Shown here: positions 38,088 through 48,981 of the stretch, piece after piece
How the letters are laid out: every line of letters starts with the position of its first letter
Numbering within the stretch: the stretch's first letter is position 1
Source: Darksidea phi
Taxonomy: Eukaryota; Ascomycota; Dothideomycetes; Pleosporales; Lentitheciaceae
Assembly: GCA_030770425.1 (NCBI GenBank)
Contig: JASJFT010000007.1
Location: 66,245-130,244, forward strand
Reading direction: 5' to 3'
DNA: 64,000 bases
The notes under the pieces: model-generated
The model's input: only the letters and a program-made list of their open reading frames with translations
What the model was told of the DNA's origin: nothing
The model's database searches: none
Program-made: the position numbers and the translations under genes

Positions 38088-38804
38088 AATGCGCGCCAGT
38101 CTATGGTGTACAATGTGCACTAGTAATCTCTGCCAACCGATATACGCCAAAAATCAAATGCAAGCAAACGTTACAAGTCGTGCAAGAAGCGATGCGGCGG
38201 TAATTAAGGAGCGCGGAGAGGTGGAGGTGGAGGAAGAGGAGGCGCGAGGCAGGGCAGGGCTGAGCTATAGATCGCGGTCCGCAGCTCTCGGCTGCGCTAA
38301 GGCATCTACCCCTAGTACTCCGAACTGTAGACGAACTTTCATTTCAACCGGCTACATGAAACGAATACAAATGCAATAATTGATCTTTAGCATTCCTTGT
38401 CAAAATACTCTACTGCGTCCCCCAGATGTCAGAATGGATCTCGAAATCACGTGGCCCTGCAGTGGGCCTCGCATTCTTCCGCCATCTCATCTCGTCAGAC
38501 CTACTCCTAATTTTGTTGGCTTTCGATGCTCTGTATATGAGCACTAATATTCTAAACATGTTGAGCATTAACATTCACCTGCAAAGATGCTATTTATGGC
38601 ACCCTCAGACTATTATACATAGAAAAAGAAAATGAGTCACCTTTTTAGCCTTTGAAAAATACACCCAGACCCATCAATGTTCACACATATCCCCTGAACC
38701 TTAAAAACACGACAAGTGCCACATAACTGCTCGCTCAAACAAATGAAACCCACAAATGCAGTGGCAAATATGTCCTATCGTCCGGAGCAATGCTGGCGTA
38801 TCTG
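38088..38804. other. Intergenic: transporter promoter and MLP1 3' flank
   Basis: About 720 bases, no gene seen. A purine-rich tract (GAGGTGGAGGTGGAGGAAG) lies at about 38,217-38,235 upstream of the transporter. Confidence 0.45.
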
Positions 38805-41800
38805 TTAGGCTTGATCCTCGCCGCCGCCGCCAGCTGCTCCACCACGCCCACCCCTAGGACGTTTCCCACCCCTCTGCCCACCTCCACCATCATCTTCTGC
38901 GCCACGCTTCTGCCCCCTACCAGCACCTCCAGGCTGAAAACTCGCGGCACCGGGGTTCATCCCTGGACTTCCAGGAGCTGGTGCGTGTCCACCACGGCCA
39001 CGCCCACCTCCTCTACCACCTCCACGACCAATTTGTGACTGCCCCGCGCCCTGAGCATTCGCATTCGCATTCTGACCCTGAATCTGCTGTTGCTGGCCGC
39101 CCCGGCCACGGCCACCAGGTTGCGGAATACCGGAAGCGCCACCACGAGGAATGCTAGATTGGCCACTGGGTTGCTGGCCTACAATGTTACGAAGCGCAGC
39201 GGGACCGGTGCCGAAATCGCCACGACCCCGTCCAGATTGCTGGTGTTGCTGCTGGTTTTGCTGTTGCTGTTGCTGTTGGGACTGGCTAAATGGCGAGTTC
39301 GGGCGACCTTGCTGATTCTGGAAGAATGGGCCCTGCTGATTTTGAGGGTTTGCGAACCCGGGTTGAGGGAGACCACCGAATCCAAAGCTGGTACCCATCT
39401 GGTTCTGTGCGGGGTTTTGGAAGGCCATACCCTGAGACTGGGCGAAGGGGTTGATCTGCTGGCCGAAGGCAGTCGGGTTTGTTCCATTGGGTTGAGTAGT
39501 GCGCTGTGGCGCCATCTGCTGCTGCGCGGCACTGTCGGACGTTGCCGTGGCTGTCGGTGCATTTGAAGGCTGCGCTTGTGTCGGTTGCACGGCTGGCGAA
39601 GGTGCTTGTGCAGGTGGTTGCACTTTGACTGGAGTGCCTGTAGCTGGAGCTGGAGGAGGCTTCGCGATTTTAGCCACCTCATAGACCTCCCTCACTGTTT
39701 TATTGGGCTCCTCCTTCGCGGCAGTCTCGACTACGACCCATTGAGCGTTAAGCTTGTTGTATCGGTTCTTCGCGAAGCTTTCTTTGGCGGCAAACCTCTT
39801 TTCGGTCGTCTCTCGTTGCTTCTCGACCTTCTCGGCCACGATCTTTTCGTGTTCTGCCTTGAGAGCTACTGTCACCTCCTCCACTTTCTGAGCCACAACC
39901 TTCTGCTGCTCCGCTTCAGTAGTTACCGACGGCTCCTCTGTATTCGGAACCATGTTCTTCTCTTGTCCCACCTTTGCTTCCTGGAGCTTCTTGATGATCA
40001 TGCGTTTGATGATTGCTTGGGCGACAGAATTGTCACGTATCCAGTCTTGTGTTTCGCGTTCAGTTGCGGTAGGGCCAGGAAAGGTCCCAGCCTTAACGGA
40101 AGCCGCGGGTTCCGAGGTTGTTACCTCTTTAGCATTACTCTCCTCAGATGCAGATTGGAATCTTTCCAATTGCTCTTTCAGCTCCTTCACCTCTTTCTCC
40201 AAATCTGCAATCTCAACCTTCTTCTTGTTTACGATATCTTGGCACTTATTCTTCAGGTTCTGCATCTTCTGGTTAAGGTGTGGAGGGACCGCGTCGTCGT
40301 TGGCTTTGAGCTGTTCAAGTTCGGATTGAGTTCTGGCGAGATTGGCCTCGCTTTCTGCAAGCGCCGCTTTCAGTGGAGCAACTTGCTCGGCAACGTGCTC
40401 CTCAATTGACCGCGCGTTATCTTCGGTATTGTTGTTGGCAATGGTCTCAGCCACGTCCACGCGCGTTTGGAGATCTTCTTTCTCTTTTTGAGCCGCCGCG
40501 AGCTCTGCCTTAAGCCTCTCAACCTCTTCGGATGGTTGTGCATTTGCTGTAGTTTGGTTCGACGAAAGCTGATTTTGCAATTGTTCAACTCGAGCGTCTG
40601 CTTGTCGTTTCTGGTTCTGTGCCTCGGATAGCTCCTCGTTGAGGACACGAATCCGTTCTTGCAACTCTCCCTGCAGTTCTGTTAGAATGCCCCAAGCTAT
40701 CTTCATCTGAAGGTGACCTACAATCTGCTTCTCAAGAGTACGCTCTCGTTCTTTCAGACTCTCAAGAGCGATACCAAGAGAAACGGACTGGTTCGATTGT
40801 TGTTTCTCTCTGTCCTCGGCCGCCGCGATGCGAGCTTCCAAATCGGCCTTCTCCTGAGCGGTAAAGCGGGTATCATACTCGTTTACCTGACCTTCTTCAT
40901 CCATGGTGACATCGGCATTGGCATTGAGATTGGCAAGAGCCTCGTCACGAGCCTTGGATGTGTCCTCCAGCTCCGACTGTGCCGTTTCGAGATCCTTCTT
41001 CAACTGATCCCGTTCCTCCCTAACCTGATCCCGTTCCACAGTCAGCTCGCTAATCTTTTCCCTGTCAGTCCTTGCCTTCTCTTTGGCCTGAGTTACTATC
41101 TTCTGTCTCCGATCCGCCCACTCTGCTTTGGCAGCTTCCAGTTTTGCGCTTTCCTCGTTCTTCACAGCCTGTATGCGTTCGTCGATCGCATCTACTTGCT
41201 GCGATGCTTGATCGCGCTCTGTCTCGAGGTCTTCAATTTGTTTCTTGAGGTCGTCAAGCTCCTTCGGGTCGATGCGGTCGTATCTATGCAAAACATCTTG
41301 ATGGCGCTTCTGCCAGCGATCACGATCCTCCTCCAGATTTTTGTAGTGTCCGCTATTGATTTCAATCTCGCCCTCGAGTTCCGCAATGCGAATCTGTAGA
41401 GGCTGGATCTGGTTGTTGAGGATTTCCACTTCTCTATTCTTTTCATCGCGCTCAGCTTCCAGTTGGCGATTCAAGTTGCGGAGGGTAGTGTTGCTCTCGC
41501 GGTAGAGGTTGAGCTGCTCAATGCTCTCCTGCAAGGCTTGCAGGTTCGTACCATTCTGTCGGCTTTGTGCATTGGATTGTTCCGCAACCAGCTTCTCATT
41601 TGCTTGGTCTAGCTGCTCCTGTTTGTGGGTGAGTTCTTGGCGCACACGCTGGAGTTCTAGATCCTTTGCGTTAATCTGCACCTGCAGGATGTCCTTATCG
41701 TCACGAAGGGTTTTGTTAAGCGCCTGCAGACCGCTCTCAAGGTTAACCGAATCGGTCTGTCCGGCGGCGACTGAGACCTGGTTATTTCGTAGGCTTGCGA

Positions 41801-44800
41801 TCTGTGCATTAACTCCATCAAGCTGTTGATAAAGGGTCTTGTTGCGCTCCTCCAGGCTGTTGTACCGGGTTCGAGCTTCCGCAAGCTCATGTTCGTAGCG
41901 TTCTCGAGCCGAAGTCCAGTGCTCTTCACTCTGGGTTAGGGAGGCGCTAGCAGCTTCTGCTTGAGCCTTGTATTGCGCAACTTCGGTTCTGAGCTTGTTG
42001 TGTTCCTCTCGGAGTGCTCGAAGATTCTTCATGGTCTCCCCATGTTTAGCCAGCTCGTTTTCGTAATTATGTTGCGCCGTTATTGCAATTTCGGCCTGAG
42101 AGGCGACAAGTTGCTTCTGGTTCTCTACTTCCACCTTGTAATCGTTTACTTCACCCTTGAGACGTTCTATCTCTGCTTCAAAGAGGTCCTTTTGCTGCAT
42201 GAGCTGCAAGTTCTCTTGTTCCTGGGCTCCTCTTAGGGTGGAGAGCTCGGTATTAGTCGTTGCAAGCTCGGTGGAGATCTCGTCAACGCGCTGTTGCAGA
42301 TCGACGATCTTTGCGTCCTTCATCTCCATCTCTTCCTGCAGATGTTCCTGCGTTTCCAGGTTGCTCTGCAATTGGGCTTCAGCTTCTTCTGCGATGTTCT
42401 TGTACACTTCAACATTAGATTTAACAGACTCCAGCTCTTCCTTCAAACGCTCATGAGTGCGCTGTAGCTCAGCAATCTGGCCAGTAAGTTGTTCCTCGCG
42501 GTCAAGCTCATCTTCATTAAGCTCAACCGAACCATTGACGTGTGGAGTGTGTCGGGCTTGCAAACTCTGTGCGCGTTCTTCAGCATGGTGCAATTCTATT
42601 TGCAATTCGTTAACACGCGATTGCAACTGGTCCCGTGCAGACTTCGTAGATGTGAGCTCTTGGCGGATTTCGTTGGCGGCTTTCAGGAGATCTTCTATCT
42701 TTTTCTGCTTTTCAGATTGCTCCCATTCGTGTTTCAGCGAAGCTCTCTTGTGGTCCTCCATCTCTTCATCAAGCTTCCGTTTCGCATTCTGGAGCTCTGC
42801 ATCAAGAGAATCAACTCGAGCCTGAAGATTTCGACGATTCTGTGCCTCATTGAGGTCGTGCTCATTGCGCAAAGTCTGCATATCGGTGATGATCTTGTTG
42901 AGGCGGGCTTTGTCTTCAGCGAGCGCATTCTTGTCTTCCGTGAGGCGAGCCTCAATTGTCTTCCATAACGATTGTGACGCCTTGAGGTTCGTGTTTTCAC
43001 GCTCTAAACTATCAATCTGACTTCTCGCCTCGACGAGGTCTTCCGTGTGCTGTTGCTTTGTGAGCTCAAACTTCGCTAGCTCGTCATGTAAATCGTTGTA
43101 GCGTTTCTGCAACCTGGTCTTCTCAGATTCAAGAGTGTTGATGCTATGTTGTTGAACATCGTAGCGTTGCTGCGTCATCTCTTGCCTGGTAGCAAGGCGT
43201 ACATTTTCGGACTGTAGTTGGCGGTTCTCCTTGGCGAGCTCATCGATTTGCTGCTTGAACGTGGCACGGTCTGTAGCGCTCTCCTCCTTAAGTGCGTCTA
43301 AACTTGATTGGAGTTGATTGATGGCTTGGCTGTTCATAGAACGCGGGGTCTGGTCAACGCCCGTGAAATCATCTCCTGGCGGTGGGGTTGCCGTTGCTCC
43401 GTTGCTCGCCGGCGGTCCAAAGACTGAAGCAGCATCTTGGCCGCGGCTAGTGATAATCCGTCGATACATGTCCCGCTCTTTCATGAAACCTTGCGACCGG
43501 AGAGTAAGTGACTTGATCTCGTCTTCATACTGGGTAATTTTATGGCGAAGCTGAGAAAGCTCCTCGCTGTTCTTCTCTTGTTCGGCGGACTTGGCCTGGG
43601 CTTCACTGCCTTCGTACTGTTGTGCGACCTCTCGAATAGTGCGTAGAAGTTCCTGGTTCTTCTCTACGAGTTGACTTACTTCGCGGAACAAAACTAGATG
43701 CTTGCTGAGCAGGCGACTGGTAGCTGTGTCGTCCTCGTCTAAAAGATGGTCGGGAATCTCGTTGTTTGCAGTGTCTCTGAGATATTTCTGCTCTTCTTCA
43801 GTAAGAGAGTCTAAGCCTTGTTCCTGGACTCTCTGTTGATAGAGCAGGAGCTTGTTTTGGAACGTCGTATCCCGTATGAGCTGGCGGTCAAGCTCCCTTT
43901 GACGGACAAGGCCCTGGTAGTCGCCCTGCGACTTTCGTGTTTCTTTCCGTGCCGCATCTTTCTCTTTGAGGGCTTCCTCTAACAAGCCAGACATGCCTGA
44001 AATTTCCGTGGCCAGATGCTCATTTTCCTGCCGAAGCTCATCAATCTCCGGCTGCCGGCTCTCGAGCTCCTCGAGCATCTCGCTCATAGTGGCGGACCGC
44101 TTCTCCTCTCGTTCTTGCAGGGCGCGAATGTCTGCCTTGAGCTTGGTGTTCTCGGTATATAACTGAGTCGTGGACAACCCCCCCTTTAGACGGGATCCGC
44201 CGGGTGAGAAGGCCATTGGTGAGCCGGCCCTTCCTGGGGTATCGAATGAACCGTTCATGGCTCGGCGCGGTGTACCCGGTACATAGACAGAATTCCTAAG
44301 CTCGGACATCTGCGTCTCCTGGCTTTCCAGCATCGTCTCTAACTCGGCCACCCGGTTCTCGTATTCTGCGGCCTTGATGCGTTCCGAATCGACTTCGGCC
44401 TGCAACCGCCCCACTTCATCCGCTGCTTGATCGCCCATTGTGTTCAACTGGTCTTGTACTTCCTGGAGGCGCTTCTTTACGGTATTGGCGCTCTCCTGAT
44501 GTAGTGTGGCGAGGCGTCGGGTGTTGTCGAGCTCGGCGCGGAATTGTTCCTGGTTCTGTGTTGCCTCCTCCTGGAGCTGTTGGGTCCGGAGCAGAGACTG
44601 TTCGATGCGTTGCTCGAGCTCCTCAATGCGCTTGCTCTGCGACGTTTCCTTGCTGCGCAGAGAGTCAATGGTCTGATTGGCGTCTGCATTGGCGCGTTGC
44701 AGCTCGGCTATTTGCGCGTTCTTCTCTTTGCGAAACTTGGTATTGTCGGCGGCGCGCGTCTTCAGTTCGGCCTCGAACCACTCATTGGTTGTGCGCAGCA

Positions 44801-45459
44801 GCCCGATCTCCTGCTGGAAATTGGACTCGCGGAACTTAATGCTGGTGGCCGCATTCTCAAGGGACTGGTTTTTCTCCTCCAGCTCGGACACCTGCTTGCG
44901 GAGGGTGACGAACTTGTGGTGCTGTGCGGACAGCTCTTCGGCAAGGCGATCATAGGCGGCGGATTTAGCCTCGTGCAGAGCGACGGCATCGCGGTTCTGC
45001 GCCTCCAGCGTCTTAATGCGGGACTCGAGCGCCTGGACCTGGGAAGTCGAGCTCTTAGCCGTGGTCTGGAGGGTCTGCAGCTCCGTCTCGATCTGCTGCC
45101 GGGCTGTTTCTGCGGGGGAAACGGTCAGTACCCAATGCGGGGCCACCCGCCGGACGATCGTGCTTACCTTCTTGGGTGAGCTTCTGGCGCAGCTCTTCGG
45201 CCTCCTTCACGGCCTTGTCGGCGGTTGACTTGAGGGTGCGCGCGCGCGTGTCTGCGTTGTGCACGGCAGCCTCCAGTTCCACCTCAGAGCGGAGTTTCTC
45301 CGCCTTGATATCATCGTGTTCGCGCGCCTTCGCTTCGATCTGTACCAGCAGCGAACGCACAAGCTCGACAGTGGGTTGGGAGAGTAACGACTGGATATCG
45401 GTCTCTGGGACGGAATACGACGCGGCGAGGTAGTCGACGTCAACGGCAGCCGCAGCCAT
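38805..45459 (-). CDS. MLP1: Nuclear-basket nucleoporin Mlp1/Tpr
   Basis: Two exons, complement of 45168-45459 and 38805-45109 (58-nt intron), encode about 2,198 residues, one of the largest genes here. Almost the whole length to residue ~1,750 is coiled coil, as in Mlp1/Tpr, which form filaments on the nuclear face of the pore and guide mRNA export and telomere or gene anchoring. The C-terminus is very different: proline/threonine-rich, then FG-poor Q/N-rich (QQQQQQQNQQQHQQ), then RGG-type repeats and a basic NLS-like GGKRPRGGRGG, ending GGGGEDQA. The start MAAAAVDVDYLAASYSVPET is favoured over upstream frame extension into poly-proline UTR. One interior stretch near 40,679-40,717 may be a tiny in-frame intron (see findings). 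It diverges from TFIIE-beta. Confidence 0.9.
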
Positions 45460-45859
45460 GGTGGATGAGTAGGTGGTTGTGAGCCCTAGCGCATCCTCGG
45501 GGGCGGGGGATGGCAGGTACGGGCAGAGGAAGCTGAGGACAGAAGACAAAGGAGCGTCGTGCAGGCCCCAAAGAATGGCCTGGTGTGTTCAGAGGCGCGG
45601 CGGGCGTTTGTTTCTAGAGGTGCCTGCGGCCCGAGCGCGCCAAGCGCCAAGCTGGGAGCCGCATTCATCGGCGTCGTGCCTGCCGTTCTTTCACCTCACT
45701 ACCCACCCGCTCAGCATACGCAATTCCACTGCGCCGACACACTGGCACTCACGTCCTCCGCCTTACCTCCTCACCTTGCTGTTGCGCGGCTCTTTAACTA
45801 GACGCTGCACGCCTCCGACCGCTCCGCCCGCTCGCTGCACCACCCGCCTTCTCTCGACC
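45460..45859. promoter_or_regulatory. Divergent promoter region of MLP1 and TFIIE-beta
   Basis: Four hundred bases separate two divergent nuclear genes. The right half is CT-rich (45,680-45,860), typical of fungal leaders; no TATA box is seen. Confidence 0.45.
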
Positions 45860-46704
45860 ATGTCGTTCCTCAAGGCCACCTCCGTCGCGCGCACCTCTGC
45901 GCCCTCGCCGACGCCCTCGAACGCATCCGGCAGCGGCGGGAAGAGAAAGCGCCCCGAAGAGAGCGCCGCCGTCGTCTATTCGCAGCCGCAGGAGACGGGC
46001 ACCGGCAGCCACATCTACACCCAGCTTACCTACACCATCGACTTCCTGCGCCAGAACCAGCGATGGATGACCTTCAAGGAAATCATGGAGTATCTCAACG
46101 TCCGGGCCGATGATCACACGACCCGCCAGCACCTCACTACGCTCTTCCGGAGCAACAACCCGCAAAACCGCATCTCGTACAACCCAAAAGACAACACGTA
46201 TCGCTACAAGCCCAAGTTTGACATTCGCAATACTGCCCAGCTGAAGGGATACTTTCAGAGGCAGAAGTCGTCACAAGGTCTGTCGGTCAAGGACCTCAAG
46301 GATGGCTGGGCCAACGTGCATGAGGACTTGAAGGAGCTGGAGGCGAAAAAGGAGGTGCTGGTGAAGCGGAACCTGAAGGACCAGCAGGCGCGGACCGTGT
46401 ATGTTACTTGACATGCGTTCGCAGCTCATGCTAACATGTACAAAGGTGGGGAAACGACCCATCGCTTGTGCATAAGATGGACCCCGACTTTACAAACGAA
46501 TGGCACAGGGTGCAGATCCCGCCGAACCCCGACGATCTACGCAACAGTCTTCTGGCGGCAGGCTTGAAGCCATCGAGCGCGCCCCGCCAGACTGTCGCGT
46601 CGAAGCCGGACAAGAAAAAGAGGAAAGCCCCGCGGCGCGGCGGCAAGCAGACGAACACCCACATGGCCAATATCCTCAAAGATTTCTCTCACATGCGCAA
46701 ATGA
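45860..46704 (+). CDS. TFA2: Transcription initiation factor TFIIE, beta subunit
   Basis: Two exons, 45860-46398 and 46446-46704 (47-nt intron), encode 265 residues. The winged-helix core of TFIIE-beta is clear: YTQLTYTIDFLRQNQRWMTF, EIMEYLNVRADDHTTRQHLT and NPQNRISYNPKDNTYRYKP, followed by LKGYFQRQKSSQGLSVKDL and GWANVHEDLKELEAKKEVLV. The C-terminal part has WGNDPSLVHKMDPDFTNEWH and a basic tail (KPDKKKRKAPRRGGK). With TFIIE-alpha it recruits TFIIH to RNA polymerase II and helps open the promoter. The intron join gives ARTVWGND. The protein is close to usual fungal length. Confidence 0.92.
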
Positions 46705-47074
46705 TTTGTTATTACTGCATAGCGGCGGCGTTCGGGATGTTTGGGCATCATGAGACCAGTGGCTTCCTCATTTCGTGGGCACATACGGCCTCGGTAGGTA
46801 TCATATACAATACTTTTTAGACTAGCTTTAGGTTCAAAACTCCTGCCGTGCAAGGAAATCCTAAGGTTACTAATACATCAACTTTACCACCACCTTAAAA
46901 CCTTTGATACTTGCACGAGATCTTGAAAACAAACATGGTAGATAACGCAGAAAAACAGTATCAACCTGTTGCGCATGGCCCATGCGCAAAATTCGGTGAC
47001 ATCAACACAGACGAGAGCTCCACTTCGCAAAGTCTGTCAGTTTCAACATTCCCCACAACACATCAGTTGGAGCT
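46705..47074. other. Intergenic between TFIIE-beta and COQ3
   Basis: About 370 bases between tandem plus-strand genes, holding the TFIIE-beta 3' end and the COQ3 promoter. No other feature is evident. Confidence 0.45.
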
Positions 47075-47995
47075 ATGACGACTTCTAACGCAGTTAAAAG
47101 ATCACTTCGATCTCTACGCACGCCTTCAGTAATGCGGCATGCCAAACCACGCCCAGATATACGAGGATTAGAACCCACCACCACCTTAGGTCCTCGCCTT
47201 TCCTCAACCGCCTCCTCCACCCACGACCCCACCAAATCGTCCATTGACCCAACAGAAGTGTCTCACTTTAACGCGCTCGCATCAAGCTGGTGGGACCCTC
47301 ACGGCCCATCCCGACTCCTCCATCTCATGAACCCGCTCCGCCACACCTTCATATCGCGTTGCCGAGAGTCAATAACCACGTCCATGACTACCCCAGCGAA
47401 GCTTCGATATTTGGATATTGGGTGTGGTGGCGGCATCTTTGCTGAATCCGCCGCTCGTCTTCCCACGACAGCTTCTGTGACAGCGATAGATCCTACACCT
47501 GAGGTTGTCAAGGTCGCCGAAGCGCATAAGAGGAGGGATCCTACCATTGCAGCACCCGGACGACTCACATATCTCAATAAATCAATAGAAGACCTAGCAG
47601 TTCCCACATCCCTTCAAGAAGCGTACGACATCGTCTCCATCTTCGAAGTCCTCGAGCATGTCAACGCGCCCGGTCCCTTTCTAGAACAAGCAATGCAACA
47701 AGTTAAGCCCGGGGGTTGGCTAGTGCTAAGTACGATTGCGAGGACGTGGACGAGCTGGCTTGTTACGAATGTCGTCGCAGAGGATGTGTTGGGAATTGTG
47801 CCAAAGGGGACCCATGAGTGGAGTAAATATGTCAATGAAGGGGAATTGAGGACGTGGTTTAGACAGAGGCAGTGGGGAAGAGATGGCGCCATGAGGACAA
47901 TGGGTGTGATGTATGTGCCCGGATTGGGGTGGAAAGAGGTGCAGGGAAGTGAGGGGTGGGGGAACTACTTCTTCGCTGTTAGGAGGGATGTTTGA
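47075..47995 (+). CDS. COQ3: Ubiquinone biosynthesis O-methyltransferase Coq3, mitochondrial
   Basis: A single exon encodes 306 residues. Coq3 is the SAM-dependent O-methyltransferase of coenzyme Q synthesis, acting on ring hydroxyls inside mitochondria in the CoQ complex. The N-terminus (residues ~1-45) is rich in Arg, Ser and Thr and lacks acids, as in a presequence. The UbiG/Coq3 signature follows: VSHFNALASSWWDPHGPSRLLH, motif I LDIGCGGGIFAE (SAM binding), IDPTPEVVKVAEAH, IFEVLEHVNAPGPFL and VKPGGWLVLSTIARTW. The C-terminus EGWGNYFFAVRRDV fits the family. It lies in the same direction as TFIIE-beta, 370 bases downstream. Confidence 0.94.
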   Translation: MTTSNAVKRSLRSLRTPSVMRHAKPRPDIRGLEPTTTLGPRLSSTASSTHDPTKSSIDPTEVSHFNALASSWWDPHGPSRLLHLMNPLRHTFISRCRESITTSMTTPAKLRYLDIGCGGGIFAESAARLPTTASVTAIDPTPEVVKVAEAHKRRDPTIAAPGRLTYLNKSIEDLAVPTSLQEAYDIVSIFEVLEHVNAPGPFLEQAMQQVKPGGWLVLSTIARTWTSWLVTNVVAEDVLGIVPKGTHEWSKYVNEGELRTWFRQRQWGRDGAMRTMGVMYVPGLGWKEVQGSEGWGNYFFAVRRDV

Positions 47996-48266
47996 AGAAC
48001 GTGCGCGCGCAAGCATGTAAGATCATGATGTAACAGTGTATAAGATGCCCCAATTAGAAATGCACATGGTCACACTCGAAAAAGTGCACTGGTGTAATTT
48101 TTTTAATCCTACATTCCCCATGGCTTCGCCCCGCAATGGTATCCACAAACGCCGTACGTTTTCATGACCTCCCCTTTATATTATACACATTCATCCTTCT
48201 CTGCACTCGTTTGTTTAGAGTCCCATGATAGAGGTCCCGCCTTGCGGGTCTCTCCCCACGCATCTG

Positions 48267-48742
48267 TTATTTCGCTTTTACAGCCGGCTCTTCCCACACC
48301 TCAGGCATGTTCATCTTCTGCTCAACTTCCGTATCTTCTTGAAGGGCCCCAACATCATCATGTCCTCCCTCAGTTTTCCATAAAGCTAGATATTCCTCGC
48401 CTGTTATGCGTTTCGGAGGGACCTTCCACTTTCCTTGGCCTTCTTCCACTAGTTTCGAAGCGTGGCCTGAAACGAAGGGCGTTAACTAATCGAGCAATTA
48501 ACCCTATTGTGCAAAATAAACATAAGGGATAAGTAGTGTCGTACCTCGAAAGACTTTGAGCCCTTTACGGGATAGACGAAAGTCCGTATCTTTGAGTAAT
48601 CTGGACGAAACCGGCCGTATTTATCGATTGTGCCCATAGAACCGACGCGGTTGCCCTTGTAGTACTCTCTTCCGGCTTGTTTGGTGGAGAGGGGGAGGCG
48701 GCGGAGGTTCCCTTGGAGCGAGGACGTCGGTTTGAACATCAT
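48267..48742 (-). CDS. MRPL27: Mitochondrial large-subunit ribosomal protein mL41 (Mrpl27)
   Basis: Two exons, complement of 48545-48742 and 48267-48485 (59-nt intron), encode 138 residues. The mL41 motif is recognisable: REYYKGNRVGSMGTIDKYGR, then FRPDYSKIRTFVYP. It is completed across the intron by SFELTPFVSGHASKL, which fixes the acceptor at ATTAG and rejects two closer AGs. The N-terminus is short and basic (KPTSSLQGNLRRLPLSTKQ), as for a mitochondrial import signal. The protein belongs to the 54S subunit. The C-terminal part (KWKVPPKRITGEEYLALWK) fits fungal homologues. Two adjacent ATGs open the frame; the first is used. It diverges from UTP14 across 239 bases. Confidence 0.87.
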
Positions 48743-48981
48743 GCAAAGTATCTTTTCTCCAACTCTTGATTTAGATCTTCCCTCTGGGATTCGGTTAAGT
48801 AAAGATGGAGCGACGTCGCACTGCGTAGGTGTAGGGACGCGGAGGTGCTGGTGCCAGTTCCGTCGGTAAATCCTCGGCCCGCCTTGGAAGGAATGAAAAA
48901 GTCGTTTCCCACTTTGCCAAGATTTCGCTCCTACCGAATATCGTTCGCCGCGAGCTCTCTTCTACGACCTAGGCCACAAAC
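48743..48981. promoter_or_regulatory. Bidirectional promoter between mL41 and UTP14
   Basis: Only 239 bases lie between the divergent starts of a mitoribosomal and a cytosolic ribosome-biogenesis gene. A shared ribosome-linked control is plausible but not shown. Confidence 0.5.

Noticed and set aside
39576..41399. Long plus-strand open frames antisense to MLP1
   Set aside because: Leucine-rich antisense translations of a Glu/Gln-rich coiled-coil gene are expected and have no own promoter or domain.
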